This document shows positions 32,777 to 44,794 of a DNA stretch of 63,007 nt, piece after piece; the first letter of the stretch is position 1; every line of letters begins with the position of its first letter. This DNA is from Subdoligranulum variabile (GTDB taxonomy: Bacteria; Bacillota; Clostridia; Oscillospirales; Ruminococcaceae): NCBI GenBank assembly GCA_004554775.1, contig SFKI01000011.1, positions 1-63,007 on the forward strand, in the 5' to 3' direction. A model generated the notes under the pieces. It saw only the letters and a program-made list of their open reading frames with translations. It did not search any database and was not told the origin of the DNA. Position numbers and translations under genes: made by a program.

Positions 32777-32953
32777 AAAGGCTCCCCTTGAGGGGCGACT
32801 CCCCACGGTGTGGGGAGATGTCGCGCAGCGACAGAGGGGCTCGGCCGCGTAAGCGGTGTCACCGAAGGTGACTGAGGGGTGGTTGGGAGACTGTCTGTGC
32901 TCCTGGAGCCCCCTCACCTGCTGCGCGGGAGCTCCCCGCTAGGGGAGCCTTTT
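32777..32953. repeat. 177-bp structured intergenic repeat bounded by AAAGGCTCCCC / GGGGAGCCTTT
   Basis: The two ends are inverted copies. Inside are further hairpins: CTCCCCAC with GTGGGGAG, TGTCGCGCAGCGACA, GTCACC with GGTGAC, and GGAGC with GCTCC. No reading frame stands out. Such structured elements are spread in related gut clostridia and are probably non-autonomous mobile repeats. Confidence 0.6.
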
Positions 32954-32959
32954 CGGTTG

Positions 32960-34417
32960 TCACTTCAACCCCGCGCAAATCTCTTTAATGATCTCCCGCT
33001 CCACAAAGTGCACTTTTTTACCCTCGATCAACTGGTAATCCTCGTGCCCCTTGCCGGCGAACAATACAATGTCCCCGTCCTCGGCCATCTCAATGGCAGC
33101 GCGGATGGCGTCGCAGCGGTCGGCGATGCAGGTGTAGGGCGCACCCTCGGGCATGTGGGAGGCAATCTCCTCGATCACATGCTCCGGCGGTTCGCAGTCC
33201 GGGTTGTCGCTGGTGATGATGCTGTAATCGGCATACGCTCCTGCCGCCTCGGCCAGCTCCCTGCGGCGCACCTGGGTGCGTCCGCCGACCGAGCCGAACA
33301 CGCAGATCAGCTTGTGGGGCTTGTACACCCGCAGCGTTTTCAGCGCGCTGGTCAGCGACAGCCCGTTGTGGGAGTAGTCGACGATGAACGTTCGCCCGGG
33401 CAGCCCTTCCACGACCTCAAACCTGCCTTGCACGGGAGTGTGGGCCAGCGCCTGCGCAGCCTGGGCCGGGCTTATGCCGAACGCCCCGCACAGCGCAATG
33501 GCGCACAGTGCGTCGGACGCGCTGAACTCGCCGGGGGACAGCACCCGCACGGCGGTAGAGCTGCCGCTATGCTCGCACAAAAAGTCGATGCCCAGTGCGG
33601 TCTCGCTGCGGAACTGCGCCAGCGCGGTGCCGTGGTAGTCGGCGGCGCGCTCAATGCCGTAGCTGGTCTGGTGGCCGCCAAAGCCGGTGCGCATAAAGGC
33701 GCTGGTGTCGTCGTCGGCATTGTAGACCATCTCGCGGGCCTGATAGTCCGCAAACAGACGGTGCTTCGCGTTTTTGTAGTCCTCAAAATCGGGATGCTCG
33801 CCGGGGCCGATGTGATCCTCGGACAAATTGGTGAACGCCACCACCTCAAACGGGATGCCATCCACGCGGTTGTGGCGCAGCGCCTGGCTGCTCACTTCCA
33901 GCACCACATGGTGTACATTGGCGTCCAGCATCTTGCGGAACAGCCGGTGCAGTTCCAGGCTTTCCGGGGTGGTGTTGGCGGTGTTCTCGTGTACGCCCGC
34001 AATGTCTACGCCGTTCGAGCCAATGTAGGCGCAGGGCAGGCCTGCCTCGGTCATGATTGCAGCGGTCAACAGAGCGGTGGTCGTTTTGCCTTTGGTGCCG
34101 GTGATGCCGATGATGTGCAGCTGGTCAGCTGGGTTGCCGTAAAAATCGGCACCGATGACGGCCAGCGCGGCGCGGGTGTCGGCCGTTATGATCTGCGCGG
34201 CGTCGGCGGGCAGGTCAAGCGGGTGCTCGCACAAAAAGGCGCGGCAGCCGTTTTTGTAGGCGCTGGCGGCGTAGGTGTGGCCGTCCAGCCAGGCACCCAC
34301 CAGGCAGACGAACAGCGACCCGGCCGCCGCCTTGCGGGAATCGTAGGTGATGGCGGTGATCTCCGCGTCCGAAGCCCCGGTGTGGGGGATGTGCTGGACC
34401 AAATCGTTCAGTTTCAT
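32960..34417 (-). CDS. murE: MurE-family UDP-N-acetylmuramoyl-tripeptide synthetase
   Basis: A 485-residue Mur ligase. The ATP loop is GITGTKGKTTT near residue 110, the carbamylated-Lys and UDP-MurNAc parts follow (NTTPESLELHRLF, VVLEVSSQAL), and the C-terminal domain includes YAGKGHEDYQ-like FAGKGHEDYQLI. The amino-acid-selecting motif reads DNPD at 404-407, not the DNPR of diaminopimelate-adding enzymes, so the third stem residue may be Lys or Orn. Start ATG 34417 has AAGAGG 9 bases upstream. It is the last gene of an operon with a D-aspartate-ligase-like gene and asnB. Confidence 0.93.
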   Translation of the reverse strand: MKLNDLVQHIPHTGASDAEITAITYDSRKAAAGSLFVCLVGAWLDGHTYAASAYKNGCRAFLCEHPLDLPADAAQIITADTRAALAVIGADFYGNPADQLHIIGITGTKGKTTTALLTAAIMTEAGLPCAYIGSNGVDIAGVHENTANTTPESLELHRLFRKMLDANVHHVVLEVSSQALRHNRVDGIPFEVVAFTNLSEDHIGPGEHPDFEDYKNAKHRLFADYQAREMVYNADDDTSAFMRTGFGGHQTSYGIERAADYHGTALAQFRSETALGIDFLCEHSGSSTAVRVLSPGEFSASDALCAIALCGAFGISPAQAAQALAHTPVQGRFEVVEGLPGRTFIVDYSHNGLSLTSALKTLRVYKPHKLICVFGSVGGRTQVRRRELAEAAGAYADYSIITSDNPDCEPPEHVIEEIASHMPEGAPYTCIADRCDAIRAAIEMAEDGDIVLFAGKGHEDYQLIEGKKVHFVEREIIKEICAGLK

Positions 34418-34505
34418 AAGAGACATCCTCTTTCTCTTCTCGCAAAAGCACCGCACACCCCCTGCCGGTGGCGGCTGCGGTAAGTATGCGGTGCTGCGTT
34501 ATGTT

Positions 34506-35732
34506 TTAGTTCTTTTTGGGATAATAAGTCTTGAACTTCTTAAACTGGCGGCGCAGTTGTTCCAGCACGCAGGCATAGCGCACCGGGTTCCAGCGAAGAT
34601 CCGGCTTGTACAGCAGCGAGCAGGCCTCTTTGCCCTCGGCTTTCAGCTGGCGGGCATGCTCCACCAGAGCCTTGTCCTCAGTGTAGGTAAAGGCCACCTG
34701 GGCGGGCACGTGGTGCCAGAACACCTCATTGCGGTTCAGCACGCAGTCATTGCCGCCGTCGTTCCACTTTTCCACCACCAGGCGGGCAATGTTCATGCCC
34801 GAAGCAGTAACGTAGAAGTTGCTGCGGCCTTGGCGCAGGTTGATCTCAAATACGCGGAAATCCGTGGGGTCATCGCCAACTTTGATATCAAAGTTGGAAA
34901 AGCCCGTGTAATGGCTGGCTTCCAGCATCTGGCGGATGTTCTCCACCAGCGGCAGGGCGGTGGTGTCCTCGGTCACGATGGCGGCGTGGTTGCCCAGGCC
35001 ATGCGGGGTGTGCTCCTCCACCATCGTGTGGCCCAGGCACATCGCGCGGACCTTGCCGTTTTCGTCAGAAAATGCCGTCAGCACGCGCATATGGTCGTCG
35101 CCGCCCGGCACCATTTTTTGCAGGATCATCTTGTCCGGGTAGCCGCTGGCGTAGATATCGCGCACGATCTTGGCGGCTTCGTCGGGACTCTTGGCAGTAT
35201 AGACTTTCTTCATGCCGTCAAACGGGAATTTCCAGTAATCCACGCTGGACGACGGCTTGACGATGATCGGGTACGCAAAGCCCAGCTTGGCGGCGGACAG
35301 TTCGGCGGAGTCCACCGGCGCGGTCAGCACCTTGGTAGTGGGGTAGGGGATGCCGAACTTGTCGCACACTTCATAGAACTCGGCCTTTTTCTGCACGGTG
35401 GTGTACAGGTCAGCGGCGGGGCCGGGGGCGATATACTCGGGCAGCTCGGCCTTGCGGCGGATGATCATGGCCGCGTAGTCGTCGGTGCAGCCGAACAGAT
35501 ACAGCCTCTTGCCGGTGTGCTGCGCGGCAAACTCGTGCAGGATGCGCAGCATCGTGTCCTCGTTGTCCATATCGGGCACGGTGGTAAAGTGTACGATCTT
35601 GGAATACTTGGTCGGTGCCATCGGGTAGCGGCCGTAGGCGTAGCTCTCCACGCCGTATGCCTCGTGGAAAGCACGGGCAAAGTTGTAGCAGTTCAGGTCA
35701 GCACCCAGAAATACGGGGATAATATCGGACAT
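34506..35732 (-). CDS. ATP-grasp enzyme, D-aspartate ligase (Asl)-like
   Basis: A 408-residue ATP-grasp protein. Its start IIPVFLGADLNCYNFARAFHEAYGVES and TKYSKIVHF resembles Enterococcus faecium D-aspartate ligase, which adds D-Asp to the side-chain amine of Lys in peptidoglycan precursors. ATP-grasp features are IIVKPSSSVDYW near 165, the MILQKMVPGGDD strand, and the metal site FEINLRQGRSNFY near 305. Start 35732 has GGAG nine bases upstream. It lies between asnB and murE on the same strand, spaced 46 and 88 bases, which supports a cross-bridge role. Carnosine-synthase-like or other ligase activity is possible. Confidence 0.82.
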   Translation of the reverse strand: MSDIIPVFLGADLNCYNFARAFHEAYGVESYAYGRYPMAPTKYSKIVHFTTVPDMDNEDTMLRILHEFAAQHTGKRLYLFGCTDDYAAMIIRRKAELPEYIAPGPAADLYTTVQKKAEFYEVCDKFGIPYPTTKVLTAPVDSAELSAAKLGFAYPIIVKPSSSVDYWKFPFDGMKKVYTAKSPDEAAKIVRDIYASGYPDKMILQKMVPGGDDHMRVLTAFSDENGKVRAMCLGHTMVEEHTPHGLGNHAAIVTEDTTALPLVENIRQMLEASHYTGFSNFDIKVGDDPTDFRVFEINLRQGRSNFYVTASGMNIARLVVEKWNDGGNDCVLNRNEVFWHHVPAQVAFTYTEDKALVEHARQLKAEGKEACSLLYKPDLRWNPVRYACVLEQLRRQFKKFKTYYPKKN

Positions 35733-35778
35733 TATTTCCATCTCCAAATGTCAGGCAGTGCGCAGCACTGCTTAGAAT

Positions 35779-37629
35779 TTACGCGTCAAATTTCTCAAAG
35801 AACTGTTCATGCCAGGTCAGGAAGGTGTAGGCCGTCCAGATCTTGCGGCGCTCGTGCCTGGGGTCGTCCAGCATGGCCAGCAGCTTATCCTGGTCAAAGT
35901 ATTCCCCGGCCACGTCGCTGGCAAAACTCTTGCGCACCTTGGCGGAAAATTCCGGATCCTCCAGCCATTTGGCAATCGGCACGGGGAAGCCTTTCTTGGT
36001 GCGGTTGGCCCAGGCATCGGGCAGGGTTTTGTTGGCGGCGGTGCGCAGCACAGCCTTGGTGTCGCCGCGCAGCTTGTAGTCCACGGGGTAGCTCTGTGCC
36101 TCGCGGAACACCTCACGGTCAAGGTAAGGCACGCGCAGCTCCAGGCTGTGGGCCATACTCATCTTGTCGGCTTTCAGCAGGATATCGCCGGGCAGCCAGA
36201 GGTTCAGGTCCAGGTACTGCTTCTTCTCCAGCTCGCTCAGGTCCTTGACGCGGTCGTAGATCGGCGCGGCGACCTCGCGGGCCGTGGGGCCGACGCGGTA
36301 CTTGGGTTTCAGAATGTCGTAGGCGTCCTTTTCCTCAAAGACATGCGCCTGGCCGATGAACCAGTCCTCGGGGCGGCCGCTGCCTTTAATAATGAAGTCG
36401 TGGCCCTTGAAGTAAGGCAGATGCTGGCTCACATCGCTGGCCAGGTGGCGCACCCCGGCGGGCAGACGCTTGTACTTCTGCATCAGCGGGGTGTCGGCGT
36501 ACCATTCGTATCCGGCGTAGATCTCGTCCGCGCCCTCGCCCGAAAGCACGACCGTGACATGCTGGCGGGCCAGCTGGCACAGGAAGTACAGCGGCACGCT
36601 GGACGGGTTGGACTGTGGCTCATCCATGTGGTACTGGATGTCGGCAAAGGCGTCCAGGCACTGCTCTTTGGTCAGCATTTCGCGGTAGTTGCGGATGCCC
36701 AGCTTCTGGCTCAGCTCACCGGCCTCGGTGGTCTCGTCAAACTTGTGGGTGCCGTCGGGGCTTTCAAAGCCGACCGAGAAGGTGTCGTCGGGCATCAGGC
36801 AGGCCGTGATATAGCTGGAATCCACGCCGCCGGACAGGAACGAGCCAAGCTTCACATCGCTGATGCGGTGGGCAGCCACGCTCTCGCGCACGCGGGCGTC
36901 GATCTCGTCGGCGGCCTGGGCGTAGGTCAGGCTGGTCTTGTGGCGGAAATCGGCATCCCAGTAGCGCTCAATGTGCATCTGGCCGTCCTTATACTCAAAC
37001 CAATGGGCGGGGGGCAGCTTGTAGGTGCCTTTAAAAAAGGTCTCGTTCATGGCGCTGTACTGGAACGTCAGGTAGGGGCGCAGCGCTTCGGCGTTGACCT
37101 CCCGGCGGAAACCGGGATGCTCCAGCAGGCTCTTGATCTCGCTGCCGAACAGCAGCTCGCCTTCATCGGTCTGGGTGTAGTAGAACGGCTTGATGCCAAA
37201 CATATCGCGCGCGCCGTACAGCGTGTTCGTCTTGGTATCGCAGACAACAAAGGCGAACATGCCGCGCAGCTTGGCAGCGATGGCGGTGCCGTATTCCTCG
37301 TAGCCGTGCAGGATGACCTCGGTGTCGCAGTGGGTCGTAAAGATGTGCCCCTTGGCCTGCAGCTCGGCACGCAGGTCCATAAAGTTGAAGATCTCACCGT
37401 TGAAAACGACCACGACGGTGCCGTCCTCATTATACATAGGCTGCTTGCCTGCGGCCAGGTCGATGATGCTCAACCGGCGGAAGCCCAGCGCCACGGCATT
37501 TTTGGGGGTGTCACCGCTCAGGTGGTAGCCCTCCATATCCGGCCCGCGGTGGATGATACGGTCGGCCATCTTATGCAGGATGGCTTCGCGTTCCGCGCGC
37601 ATACCGGTAAAACCAACAAAACCACACAT
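35779..37629 (-). CDS. asnB: Glutamine-hydrolysing asparagine synthase-type amidotransferase (AsnB/AsnH)
   Basis: A 616-residue class II amidotransferase. Cys2 is the glutaminase nucleophile (MCGFVGFTG); the N-terminal domain runs to about 210. The synthetase domain has the pyrophosphatase loop FLSGGVDSSYITA near 240 and LSGEGADEIYAGYEW near 350. It could make free asparagine, but in lactic acid bacteria close relatives amidate D-Asp or diaminopimelate in peptidoglycan. Gene order with a D-Asp-ligase-like enzyme and MurE favours the latter. It is the first gene of the minus-strand operon. Confidence 0.93.
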   Translation of the reverse strand: MCGFVGFTGMRAEREAILHKMADRIIHRGPDMEGYHLSGDTPKNAVALGFRRLSIIDLAAGKQPMYNEDGTVVVVFNGEIFNFMDLRAELQAKGHIFTTHCDTEVILHGYEEYGTAIAAKLRGMFAFVVCDTKTNTLYGARDMFGIKPFYYTQTDEGELLFGSEIKSLLEHPGFRREVNAEALRPYLTFQYSAMNETFFKGTYKLPPAHWFEYKDGQMHIERYWDADFRHKTSLTYAQAADEIDARVRESVAAHRISDVKLGSFLSGGVDSSYITACLMPDDTFSVGFESPDGTHKFDETTEAGELSQKLGIRNYREMLTKEQCLDAFADIQYHMDEPQSNPSSVPLYFLCQLARQHVTVVLSGEGADEIYAGYEWYADTPLMQKYKRLPAGVRHLASDVSQHLPYFKGHDFIIKGSGRPEDWFIGQAHVFEEKDAYDILKPKYRVGPTAREVAAPIYDRVKDLSELEKKQYLDLNLWLPGDILLKADKMSMAHSLELRVPYLDREVFREAQSYPVDYKLRGDTKAVLRTAANKTLPDAWANRTKKGFPVPIAKWLEDPEFSAKVRKSFASDVAGEYFDQDKLLAMLDDPRHERRKIWTAYTFLTWHEQFFEKFDA

Positions 37630-37769
37630 AGTTTTTATTCCTTTCCCTGTAGGGTGTATGTGGATGCTTACTACATTATATTTATAGAATACTTATAGAC
37701 TTTCCTATTGTACCACAAGAAATCCCCCCAGTACAATACAGAACCGCCAAAAACCGAAAAATGCCAACA

Positions 37770-37802
37770 AAAAAGCCCCTGCTGCTGAAAAATGCGCAGG
37801 GG
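37770..37802 (-). terminator. Terminator of the VOC gene
   Basis: On the minus strand CCCCTGC and GCAGGGG (plus positions 37796-37802 and 37776-37782) form a stem followed by CTTTTTT. Confidence 0.6.
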
Positions 37803-37876
37803 GAGGCCTTTACCATACAAATTGGAAGTTATAAAATCGCAGTCCAAAACAGGGCACATCTTTTAACTGCAATACT

Positions 37877-38257
37877 TTATTCGTGAATTTCCAGGGGAAG
37901 ATTGTCAGGGTCATGAAAGAAGGTCATTCTTTTTCCTGTGTAAATATCGAGTCTGATCGGCTCAGTTATGATGCCCCTTTCATTCAATTCTCTTACGGTA
38001 TTATCGACCGAATCCACAGCAAAGGCGAGATGCCGGAGACCGTAAGCCTCTGGATAACTGGGGCGCTTCGGACAATTTTTAATGATAAAAAGTTCTAATT
38101 CCATGTCATCGAGTTGAAGATCAATTTTGTAATCATCACGTTCTGGTCTGTAATTTTCTCGAACAATAGAAAAACCTAACAAATCCACATAAAAGTGCCT
38201 TGATTGCTCATAGTTGCTCCCAATAATGGCAATGTGATGAACTTTTTTCAAATCCAT
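37877..38257 (-). CDS. VOC-family (glyoxalase/YaeR-like) protein
   Basis: A 126-residue vicinal-oxygen-chelate protein. Metal-ligand positions show HHIAIIGSNYEQSRHFYVDLLGF at the start, ELELFIIK, GLRHLAFAVDSVD and a final FFHDPDNLPLEIHE. It resembles YaeR/SMU.1112c-type proteins close to glyoxalase I; substrate unknown. AGGAGAGAGG lies upstream. The gene is clearly richer in A+T than the flanking genes, which hints at transfer. Confidence 0.9.
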   Translation of the reverse strand: MDLKKVHHIAIIGSNYEQSRHFYVDLLGFSIVRENYRPERDDYKIDLQLDDMELELFIIKNCPKRPSYPEAYGLRHLAFAVDSVDNTVRELNERGIITEPIRLDIYTGKRMTFFHDPDNLPLEIHE

Positions 38258-38390
38258 AGTGTATTTGCCTCTCTCCTACTTTGTTTGAATACATGAAATA
38301 TAATATCCTAAGAACGCATGATAGCCATTGATACCTGCCTACTGTTAATGGCACCAAACCCATTGCGGCTACCTCTCGCCAACTTCCGAT

Positions 38391-38726
38391 TTAGATGTCC
38401 TCTTTCTTACGGTGAACAGAAGCCTGTGTATCAAACCCGTTTGGGAAACGTCTGTGCAGTTTGTCAAGATTCTCTTGAAATACGGTTTCCAACGGTACAT
38501 CCAATGCGGTAGCTGCTTCTGCCAGATACCATGCTACGTCGCCAAGCTCCTTTATCAGATGCTCCTTGTCCAATTCGTGTCCCTGCATCAGCCATTTTTT
38601 CACAATATCAATTGCTTCCCCGGATTCACCGCATAAGCCCATTACGCTGTTGATAAGAACATCTTTCCTGTCAAGCGTAGGATTCAAGGTGGTCATTGCA
38701 GACTTCTGATATTCATTGACATCCAT
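38391..38726 (-). CDS. MazG-like nucleotide pyrophosphohydrolase
   Basis: A 111-residue all-helical protein with the MazG metal pattern: GLCGESGEAIDIVKKW (E-x-x-E) then HLIKELGDVAWYLAEAA (E-x-x-D). The family cleaves (d)NTPs to monophosphates for house-cleaning. No strong ribosome binding site (CGTAAATG start context) is visible. It is separated from the VOC gene by 133 bases and shares its lower GC content, so the two may have come in together. Confidence 0.88.
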   Translation of the reverse strand: MDVNEYQKSAMTTLNPTLDRKDVLINSVMGLCGESGEAIDIVKKWLMQGHELDKEHLIKELGDVAWYLAEAATALDVPLETVFQENLDKLHRRFPNGFDTQASVHRKKEDI

Positions 38727-39008
38727 TTACGATTCCCCCAAATACAACGCAAGCAAGAACGGACTTTTTGCACTGTGCTTTCTCCGGCTTTCGATTGATG
38801 GGAAAAAATCCCCGCGGTAAACACCATCAAATTGTTAAATAAAAACAAAAAACGGGAAGATTCAAAACTTTCTCAACTTTCCGCCCAGTATAGTTTAACA
38901 GATTTTTGTGCAAATTGCAATAGGTAAGGCAAAAAAGTTTGTCTATTTTTCGGCTAAACTATTTAGTATTTTTTTAACAAACTACTGGAAATTCATTTTG
39001 CAGTCTGT

Positions 39009-39076
39009 TATAATGGACTACGCAAACATGATATGTAATGCAAAATACGTCACCCGGTGATGCAGAAAACATCACC
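39009..39076 (+). promoter_or_regulatory. ppdK promoter element and 5' leader hairpin
   Basis: A TATAAT at 39009-39014 lies 80 bases before the ppdK start; the -35 (TGGAAA, 38986) is poor. In the leader GGTGATG (39056-39062) pairs with CATCACC (39070-39076), just before the ribosome binding site GGGAGG. The stretch 38727-39000 is A+T-rich and shows no gene. Confidence 0.5.
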
Positions 39077-39093
39077 CAAATTGGGAGGTAACT

Positions 39094-41763
<2,670 letters not shown>

Positions 41764-41767
41764 TTGA

Positions 41768-41861
41768 TTTTTAACGAAATATCGTTAAAAACTAAAGCCC
41801 AAAAAAGGCTGAAAATTGACTGAAATGTGCGCCGCTGCTTGCCAGCGGCGCACATTTGTGT
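41768..41861 (+). terminator. Two consecutive hairpins after ppdK
   Basis: TTTTTAACGA pairs with TCGTTAAAAA (about 41768-41791). Next AAATGTGCGCCGCTG (41823-41837) pairs perfectly with CAGCGGCGCACATTT (41843-41857), then GTGTTTT. Confidence 0.85.
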
Positions 41862-41887
41862 TTTGCGTAAAACATACACCTCGACCC

Positions 41888-42052
41888 TCAAATTTGTCCG
41901 GGAACAGCGCCTGAACCGGCTCGGTATACCGCTTTTTCCAACAGGTCATGCAGCACGGTGCTACAGTTCTTGGCTGTGTCGAAATCGCCCGAAGCAAAAG
42001 GTGTAAGGCAAATAGTTCGTACAATAATCATCAAGATGAGAGAAACGGTCAT
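41888..42052 (-). other. Open minus-strand frame of 54 codons, unrecognised
   Basis: From ATG 42052 to TGA 41888 the frame gives a hydrophobic start (MTVSLILMIIVRTICLTPFA) and then DFDTAKNCSTVLHDLLEKAVYRAG. It reads somewhat like a real peptide, but there is no clear ribosome binding site and I cannot name a family. The rest of the 420-bp gap between ppdK and the LuxR-type gene holds only the latter's promoter. Confidence 0.25.
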
Positions 42053-42127
42053 AGCCAAGCGGTAATCCCTGCGCCGGTATCCGTTCAGGCTTGGCAGGCT
42101 GCTTAGGGGCAGGGGAAAAACTACATC

Positions 42128-42156
42128 TTGCCGTGTAGAACATGATGATGTAAAAT
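42128..42156 (+). promoter_or_regulatory. Candidate promoter of the LuxR-type regulator gene
   Basis: TTGCCG at 42128-42133, 17-base spacer, TAAAAT at 42151-42156; leader of about 125 bases. Confidence 0.5.
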
Positions 42157-42288
42157 AGAAATAACGAGATGTTCCCTTCGTAAAGACAGCGATACGCCAT
42201 AACCAAAGTCTGCTGATGATGCAATAATTTACAGCCGTGCAGTTCGCGCCGAGGGCCAGGAGAATACAATTCGTTGGAGGTGTGCCTT

Positions 42289-44769
42289 ATGCCAAAGCCA
42301 AAATGGAATTTGAACACCATTTACATATCTGAGCGACTGCAAGAGAGCCTGTGGCCTATTTCCCGCTGCGCCATGACGACAGTGGTTGCACCTATGGGCT
42401 ATGGAAAAACCACAGCGGTGAACTGGTATCTCGGCGAGCGTGCCAAAGCAGAGCCGCTGCATATTATCCGTATCAGCGTGTATTCTGACAACCTTGCGAT
42501 TTTCTGGAAGAGCGTACAGGAGGCGTTTGCCCGCGCAGGGTTCACCTTCCTGCGCGAGTATCCCTGCCCAACGGACGCGGCAGGCGGCGGGCTGCTGGTG
42601 GACGACCTCTGCCATATGCTGGCGGGCGAATCCCCCTGTTATATCTTTGTTGACGATTTTCATCTGCTGACGGACAAGCGCGCACCTCTGTTCCTTTGCA
42701 TGTTGGCAAATCGGCTGCCTGCAAATGTGCATGTGATCGTTGCAAGCCGTGACCGCTTTTTGCCCGCTGCGGAAGCGGTGCGGCTGGGGGGTAAGGTATA
42801 TCAAATCAGCATGGAACAGTTGCGCCTCAACCATACGGAGCTTGCAGTTTATGCCCACCGCTGCGGGACAAACCTTTCCGATGCGCAGGTGGAAAGCCTT
42901 CTCTATTCCAGCGAGGGCTGGTTCTCTGCCGTATATCTGAACCTGCGTACCCTCTCCGAGCGCGGCGTGCTGCCCAGCCGAAACTCTGACATCTACGCTA
43001 CTTTTACCGCCGCTATGATTGATCCGCTGCCGGAAAGGCAGCGGGAGTTTTTGGCGATAATGGGCCTTGCCGATGAGTTTACCATCGAAATGGCGCAGTA
43101 TATCACAGGGGATGCGGATGCGGCGCAGATCCTCGCCATGCTGACCGAGCAGAACGCCTTTGTCACGCGTTTGCCGGATGGCGTGACCTATCGCTTTCAT
43201 CACATGATGAAGGAATGTGCCGAACGGAGCTTTCACGAGATGAAGGCGGAAACGCAAAAGCTCTATTGGGAGCGTTTCGGGCAGTGGTATGAAAACCAAA
43301 GACAGTATCTTCACGCTATTGCTGCCTACCGAAAAAGTGAGGACTACCATGCGCTGCTGCGGGTCATTCGCGGTGATGCAGGCATTCTGCTGGCTTCGCT
43401 GAAGCCGGAGGATGTGCTGGACGCCATAAACAAATGCCCCGCCGAGACATTGAAAGCCAATCCCTTTGCCATTTTGGTCCTGATGCGGCGGATGTTCACA
43501 TGGCGGCAGATCCCGAAGATGCTGGAGCTGAAAGAACTGCTGCTGACAGCCATTGAGGAACACCCGGAATTGTCGGAGGAGGAGCGCGGCAACCTGCTGG
43601 GGGAGTGCGACCTTATCCTGAGCTTTCTCTGCTATAATGACATCAGCGCCATGAGCCGCCTGCACCGCAGTGCCAGCAGGCAAATGTCCCGCCCCGCCAT
43701 CAGCATCCAATCCGGCGGCGGCTGGACCTTTGGTTCGCCGTCCGTCCTGATGATGTTCTACCGTGCACCGGGAGAGCTTGAGGGCGAGCTTGCCGAGATG
43801 GACGAGTGTATGCCCCATTACTATAAGGTTACGAACAACCACGGGCAGGGCGCGGAAACCATCATGCGCGCAGAGGCATTGTTCTGCCAGGGGCATTTTA
43901 CCGATGCGCACATCGAGCTGGAGCGCGCCTACGCGCAGGTCAGGGACAACGGGCAAATCAACATGGCGCTATGCTGCGATTTTCTGTCGTGGCGGCTTTC
44001 TCTGCATACCGATGTGGAGCAGCGATATACCTTTGCGGAAAGATACGCAGCGCTGCTGCAGTATCACGATGCATCGTGGATCAACATCTGGAGTGCCACC
44101 AGTGCCTATTATCACGCGCTGCGGGGGAAAGCAGAAGAAATCCCGGAGATTTTTTCGCAGCACAGGCTCGCAACTATCAATATGCTTGCGCCGGGCAAGC
44201 CCATGATGGAAATGATTGAAAATCAGGTGTACCTTGCCCAAGGCGCTTATGCCAAGGTGGTGGGACGCAGCGCAGAGCTGCTGGCGGTATGCGAGGCGAT
44301 GCACTACGCGCTGGTGGCGCTGCATATCCGCATCCAGACGGCGGCAGCCTATGAGAAATTGGGCAAGACCGAGGAGGCCCGTGTATGGCTGCGGAAGGCG
44401 CTTGCCGACGCGGAACCGGACGGCTTTGTGATGCCGTTCGTGGAGAACTACGCCCGCCTGAAGCCAATTCTTGAGTGTGAGATGAAGAACGACTTGATCG
44501 TGAAGATCACGGACCTTGGCGAAGCAGCAAAGGCGCGAAACGCCGCAAGCGTGCGTCCGGCAGCATTTGATGTGCTGACAGCGCGGGAATTTGACATCGT
44601 AGAGTTGATGGTGCAGCGGCTCAGCAACCGCGAGATCGCCGAAAAGCTCTATCTCTCCGAGGGAAGCGTCAAGCAGTACGCGAACCAGATCTATTCAAAA
44701 CTTCATATCGATGGCGATACCCGAACCAAGCGAAAGCAGCTTGCCGAACTGCTGGGGAAAAAGCCCTAG
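42289..44769 (+). CDS. MalT/LuxR-type ATP-binding transcriptional regulator (LAL-like)
   Basis: An 826-residue regulator. A Walker A loop APMGYGKTT is at 34-42 and a Walker-B-like CYIFVDDFHLL near 120, typical of the STAND ATPase core in MalT-type proteins. A long helical, TPR-like region follows (about 330-740). The end is a LuxR HTH: LTAREFDIVELMVQRLSNREIAEKLYLSEGSVKQY. Such proteins switch on target genes when a ligand and ATP bind. I chose ATG 42289 because GGAGG lies 8 bases upstream. The lipoprotein cluster that follows is the likely target or partner set. Confidence 0.92.
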   Translation: MPKPKWNLNTIYISERLQESLWPISRCAMTTVVAPMGYGKTTAVNWYLGERAKAEPLHIIRISVYSDNLAIFWKSVQEAFARAGFTFLREYPCPTDAAGGGLLVDDLCHMLAGESPCYIFVDDFHLLTDKRAPLFLCMLANRLPANVHVIVASRDRFLPAAEAVRLGGKVYQISMEQLRLNHTELAVYAHRCGTNLSDAQVESLLYSSEGWFSAVYLNLRTLSERGVLPSRNSDIYATFTAAMIDPLPERQREFLAIMGLADEFTIEMAQYITGDADAAQILAMLTEQNAFVTRLPDGVTYRFHHMMKECAERSFHEMKAETQKLYWERFGQWYENQRQYLHAIAAYRKSEDYHALLRVIRGDAGILLASLKPEDVLDAINKCPAETLKANPFAILVLMRRMFTWRQIPKMLELKELLLTAIEEHPELSEEERGNLLGECDLILSFLCYNDISAMSRLHRSASRQMSRPAISIQSGGGWTFGSPSVLMMFYRAPGELEGELAEMDECMPHYYKVTNNHGQGAETIMRAEALFCQGHFTDAHIELERAYAQVRDNGQINMALCCDFLSWRLSLHTDVEQRYTFAERYAALLQYHDASWINIWSATSAYYHALRGKAEEIPEIFSQHRLATINMLAPGKPMMEMIENQVYLAQGAYAKVVGRSAELLAVCEAMHYALVALHIRIQTAAAYEKLGKTEEARVWLRKALADAEPDGFVMPFVENYARLKPILECEMKNDLIVKITDLGEAAKARNAASVRPAAFDVLTAREFDIVELMVQRLSNREIAEKLYLSEGSVKQYANQIYSKLHIDGDTRTKRKQLAELLGKKP

Positions 44770-44794
44770 CCTTTAGTTAATGGTTATCCCACCC

